Shown one piece after another: positions 12,736 through 15,155 of a DNA stretch of 15,155 nt. The stretch is from Methylococcaceae bacterium. GTDB taxonomy: Bacteria; Pseudomonadota; Gammaproteobacteria; Methylococcales; Methylomonadaceae. The stretch covers positions 1 to 15,155 of the forward strand of contig JABFST010000362.1 in the NCBI GenBank assembly GCA_013140465.1, written 5' to 3'. Both the position numbers and the translations under genes were made by a program. Under the pieces are notes generated by a model. The model was given only the letters and a program-made list of their open reading frames with translations. It was not told the origin of the DNA and ran no database searches. How positions within the stretch are numbered: the first letter of the stretch is position 1; each line of letters starts with the position of its first letter.

Positions 12736-14475
12736 ATGCTGGAATTTATTCAACTACTAAATCAGCGTTACCAAACGGTTTTGACACAAGCGGGCAATGA
12801 TGCCAACCAGGCCCACTACCAACACTGCATAGACCAACTCCTGTTAGCAGAAGCCTTTTTACGCAAAGGCCAACTGCTAGGCTTAGCCACCGCGCAACCC
12901 TTACACATCGCCATCGTCGGCCCTACCCAAGCGGGCAAAAGCTCTTTAGCCAATGTGTTGCTGGGCAGCGCGTTAGCGGGTGTTAGCCCCTTAGCGGGCT
13001 ATACCGTACACCCGCACGGCTATTGTGTTGGCCTAAGCGCCAACGACTGCCTAGGCTTACAACGTTATTTCGGGCGTTTTCAACAACTTCCCGCCGCACA
13101 ACTGAGCCGTGACCGTTTGGATAGTTACAGCTTAACCGAAACTTCCGTGTTGTCCACCCTGATGCCCACAGGGGTATTATGGGACACCCCCGACTTTGAC
13201 TCCATCGACTCCGCCACCTACCAAGAAGGCGTGTTGCGCACCATCGCCCTAGCCGACATCATTATATTAGTCGTCAGCAAAGAAAAATATGCCGACCAAT
13301 CGGTTTGGGACATGATGGCCACCCTAGAAGCCTTACAACAACCCACGCTGATCTGCCTGAACAAACTGCACGAAGGCTCGGAAGCCCTGCTGATAGCCTC
13401 TTTACAAGAAAAATGGCAACAGGCGCGCAGCGATGCCTTTCCTCAGGTCATCCCCTTGTACTACCACAAAGCCACCGGCTTGCCCGAATGGCCTGCTAGC
13501 CAACAACAGGCCCTGATGCAGTTGGCACATAGCGTCAACCACAAAAAACACAGCCGCCACGCGCAAGCCTTGTTACAACGCCATTGGCACCAATGGCTAG
13601 CGCCTGTCGTCGCCGAACACCACGCCCTCAGCGATTGGCAAAGGCTGGTGGCCTTAGGGATGGAGCAAGCCCTAGAACATTACCAACACGATTACTTAAA
13701 CCATCCGCGCCATTACGAAACCTTCCAACAAGCCTTGGCAGAATTGCTGACCTTACTGGAAGTGCCGGGGCTGGCTGGCATTTTGGGCAACACCCGCAAA
13801 GTGCTGACTTGGCCCGTAAAACAACTGCTCAAACTAGGCAAGAAAAAAGCCCATATCGCCGACAGCAGCCAAGAACTGATTGTGCTGAACCAAATTGCCG
13901 AACATTTGCTGATCCAACTCGCCGACCAACTCATGGACAAAGCCGACCAACACCAGCAACGGTTATGGTGGAAAGACCTCAGCGGACTCTTGCGCCGCCA
14001 GCGTCCGGCCTTATTGCAAGCATTTGGCAGTGCCGCCAAACACTACCACATCGGTTGTTCCGACGAAGTGGAAAAAACCGCCCAACGCCTCTATCACAAA
14101 CTGCAAGAACAACCGCTGGTGTTAAACAGCTTGCGTGCCACCCGCGTCACCACCGATGCCGCCGCGATTGCCCTTAGCCTACAACTGGGCGGCATCGGCC
14201 TGAGTGATTTGGTGTTTGCGCCCGCCATGCTCACGCTGACCTCGTTACTGGCTGAAAGCGCGCTCGGCGGCTACCTACAAAAACTTGAAGCCGAATTAAA
14301 ACGCCAACAACACGACACCGTCAAACAACAACTGTTTAGCAACGGCTTAGCCAAACAACTGCTGGCCTTGCCCGAACAACTGCCCACCCTCACCCATTTC
14401 AACATCAGCACAGCCCAACTACAGGCCGCTGAACTGCAACTTACCGACAAGCGCCATGGCTTACGCATACTCTGA
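12736..14475 (+). CDS. Dynamin-like GTPase, first of a tandem pair
   Basis: The 579-residue protein has a GTPase domain near the N-terminus. The P-loop is GPTQAGKSS (62-70) in IAIVGPTQAGKSSLANVLLG. A switch I-type Thr region follows in SPLAGYTVHPHG. G3 is WDTPDFDS (D150-S156) and G4 is LNKLH (N209-K210-L211-H212). In G4 the normal Asp of NKxD is His, which should weaken guanine specificity. A long helical region follows (about 280-470), then a hydrophobic segment IALSLQLGGIGLSDLVFAPAMLTLTSLLAESALGGYL (about 475-512), which looks like a membrane-binding paddle, and a helical tail. This layout fits bacterial dynamin-like proteins, which remodel or repair membranes, often as paired paralogs. The next gene overlaps by 20 bases and encodes a related GTPase, so a heteromeric complex is likely. 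No ribosome-binding site is obvious at the ATG. The GTPase call is firm; the dynamin call is inference. Confidence 0.82.
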   Translation: MLEFIQLLNQRYQTVLTQAGNDANQAHYQHCIDQLLLAEAFLRKGQLLGLATAQPLHIAIVGPTQAGKSSLANVLLGSALAGVSPLAGYTVHPHGYCVGLSANDCLGLQRYFGRFQQLPAAQLSRDRLDSYSLTETSVLSTLMPTGVLWDTPDFDSIDSATYQEGVLRTIALADIIILVVSKEKYADQSVWDMMATLEALQQPTLICLNKLHEGSEALLIASLQEKWQQARSDAFPQVIPLYYHKATGLPEWPASQQQALMQLAHSVNHKKHSRHAQALLQRHWHQWLAPVVAEHHALSDWQRLVALGMEQALEHYQHDYLNHPRHYETFQQALAELLTLLEVPGLAGILGNTRKVLTWPVKQLLKLGKKKAHIADSSQELIVLNQIAEHLLIQLADQLMDKADQHQQRLWWKDLSGLLRRQRPALLQAFGSAAKHYHIGCSDEVEKTAQRLYHKLQEQPLVLNSLRATRVTTDAAAIALSLQLGGIGLSDLVFAPAMLTLTSLLAESALGGYLQKLEAELKRQQHDTVKQQLFSNGLAKQLLALPEQLPTLTHFNISTAQLQAAELQLTDKRHGLRIL

Positions 14476-15155
14476 ACTAGTCAACCTCACCCAACGCTGG
14501 GCCGCCCGCCCCGACACCGCCGTCTGGCTCAACAGCACCGCCAGCCAATTGCTGCAACAACTGGACGGACACCAGCCAGAACGGCTGTTTGCCAACGACG
14601 GCATCGACACCCGACCGCTCATCGTCGCGTTTATGGGCGGCACGGGTGTAGGCAAAAGTACCTTGCTCAACCGCTTGGCGGGCAAAGCCATCGCCCAAGC
14701 GGGCATCGTGCGCCCCACCTCCAAAGAAGTCACCCTCTACCACCACCACAGCATAAGCCTCAACCCACATGACGGCTTGCCGCTCGCGCACATCAAACTC
14801 GCGCATCACCATGACGACCACAAAAAAAATCTGGTGTGGATCGACATGCCCGACTTTGACAGCACCGAACACAGCAACAAACAACTGGTCTTGCAATGGC
14901 TACCGCATATCGACGTACTCATCTATGTGGTCAGCCCCGAACGCTACCGCGATGAAAAAGCCTGGCGTTTACTGCTCGCCGAAGGCGCAAAACACGCGTG
15001 GCTGTTCGTCATCAACCAATGGGATCGGGGCCAAACCGCCCAATACGACGACTTCTGCCAACAACTGCACAAAGCGGGCTTCAACGCCCCCATCATTTAC
15101 ACCACGGCCTGTACCGACAGCCCCCAAACCGGCCAATTTGCCGAACTTGAAACCA
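14456..15155 (+). CDS. Dynamin-like GTPase, second of the pair (cut by window end)
   Basis: From the ATG at 14456, inside the last 20 bases of the preceding gene, the frame stays open for 233 codons to the window edge. The protein starts MAYSELVNLTQRWAARPDTAVWL. A P-loop GGTGVGKST (61-69) lies in FMGGTGVGKSTLLNRLAG. PTSKEVTLYHHH is in the switch I position, G3 is WIDMPDFDS (D130-S136), and G4 is VINQWD (N187-Q188-W189-D190), where the usual Lys of NKxD is Gln. The shared PDFDS motif and gene overlap make it a paralog and probable partner of the first GTPase, although overall sequence identity looks low. The rest, including any membrane-binding region, lies beyond the window. A 139-residue frame on the opposite strand here is a shadow. 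Confidence 0.85.
   Translation, partial: MAYAYSELVNLTQRWAARPDTAVWLNSTASQLLQQLDGHQPERLFANDGIDTRPLIVAFMGGTGVGKSTLLNRLAGKAIAQAGIVRPTSKEVTLYHHHSISLNPHDGLPLAHIKLAHHHDDHKKNLVWIDMPDFDSTEHSNKQLVLQWLPHIDVLIYVVSPERYRDEKAWRLLLAEGAKHAWLFVINQWDRGQTAQYDDFCQQLHKAGFNAPIIYTTACTDSPQTGQFAELET

Noticed and set aside
13584..14177. 197-codon plus-strand frame inside the first GTPase gene
   Set aside because: It overlaps the helical part of the GTPase in another frame, is rich in Arg/Pro/Ala as expected for a shadow, and has no start context.
14477..14896. 139-codon minus-strand frame at the end of the window
   Set aside because: It is antisense to the P-loop and G3 motifs of the second GTPase, which are clearly the coding frame.

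Overview
The window reads as chromosome of a gammaproteobacterium, and most likely a methylotroph or methanotroph of the Methylococcales type. That placement is inference. It rests on Gram-negative envelope genes (Kdo transferase, periplasmic FKBP, lipoprotein), the fused gammaproteobacterial-type RlmKL methyltransferase, and a small amino-acid-kinase-family protein translationally coupled to pabB. That last pairing fits methylofuran/tetrahydromethanopterin cofactor synthesis, which among bacteria is mainly found in C1 users.

Layout. 1-63 is the tail of an unidentified gene. 139-4645 (+) is core housekeeping: waaA, an exported FKBP prolyl isomerase, rlmL (RlmKL) and an overlapping acylphosphatase. 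4646-6022 is an A+T-richer accessory islet with a remnant of a FecR C-terminal domain, an intact vapBC-type toxin-antitoxin pair and a short decayed reading frame on the minus strand. 6023-7992 (-) is the coupled pair pabB and mfnE-like kinase. 8364-10754 (-) is a membrane-anchored PAS-PAS-GGDEF-EAL cyclic-di-GMP protein with an unusual 5' end: a short leader ORF containing a run of eight A, overlapping the start codon as ATGA. 11377-12054 (+) is a DUF2959 coiled-coil protein, and 12199-12630 (-) is a small lipoprotein. From 12736 to the window edge (+) two overlapping genes encode distinct dynamin-like GTPases, the second cut by the window end.

The clearest mobile signal is a family of three 87-91 bp palindromic elements (8186-8276, 10861-10947, 11225-11315). 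They share 12-15 bp terminal inverted repeats starting GTAACTTCTC and a 15-bp internal hairpin. Each copy is bracketed by its own perfect 8-bp target duplication, so they are non-autonomous transposable elements (MITEs), not static repeats. The GTAA ends and 8-bp duplications point to an IS66-family source. Two copies lie in the divergent promoter region between the c-di-GMP gene and the DUF2959 gene, and the third lies just downstream of the c-di-GMP gene.

The best candidates for something not well described are three. The tandem GTPases lack, in each paralog, a different conserved residue of the guanine-specificity motif. The slippage-prone leader may control the c-di-GMP protein. That same protein's EAL domain is four residues short in an otherwise canonical phosphodiesterase core.
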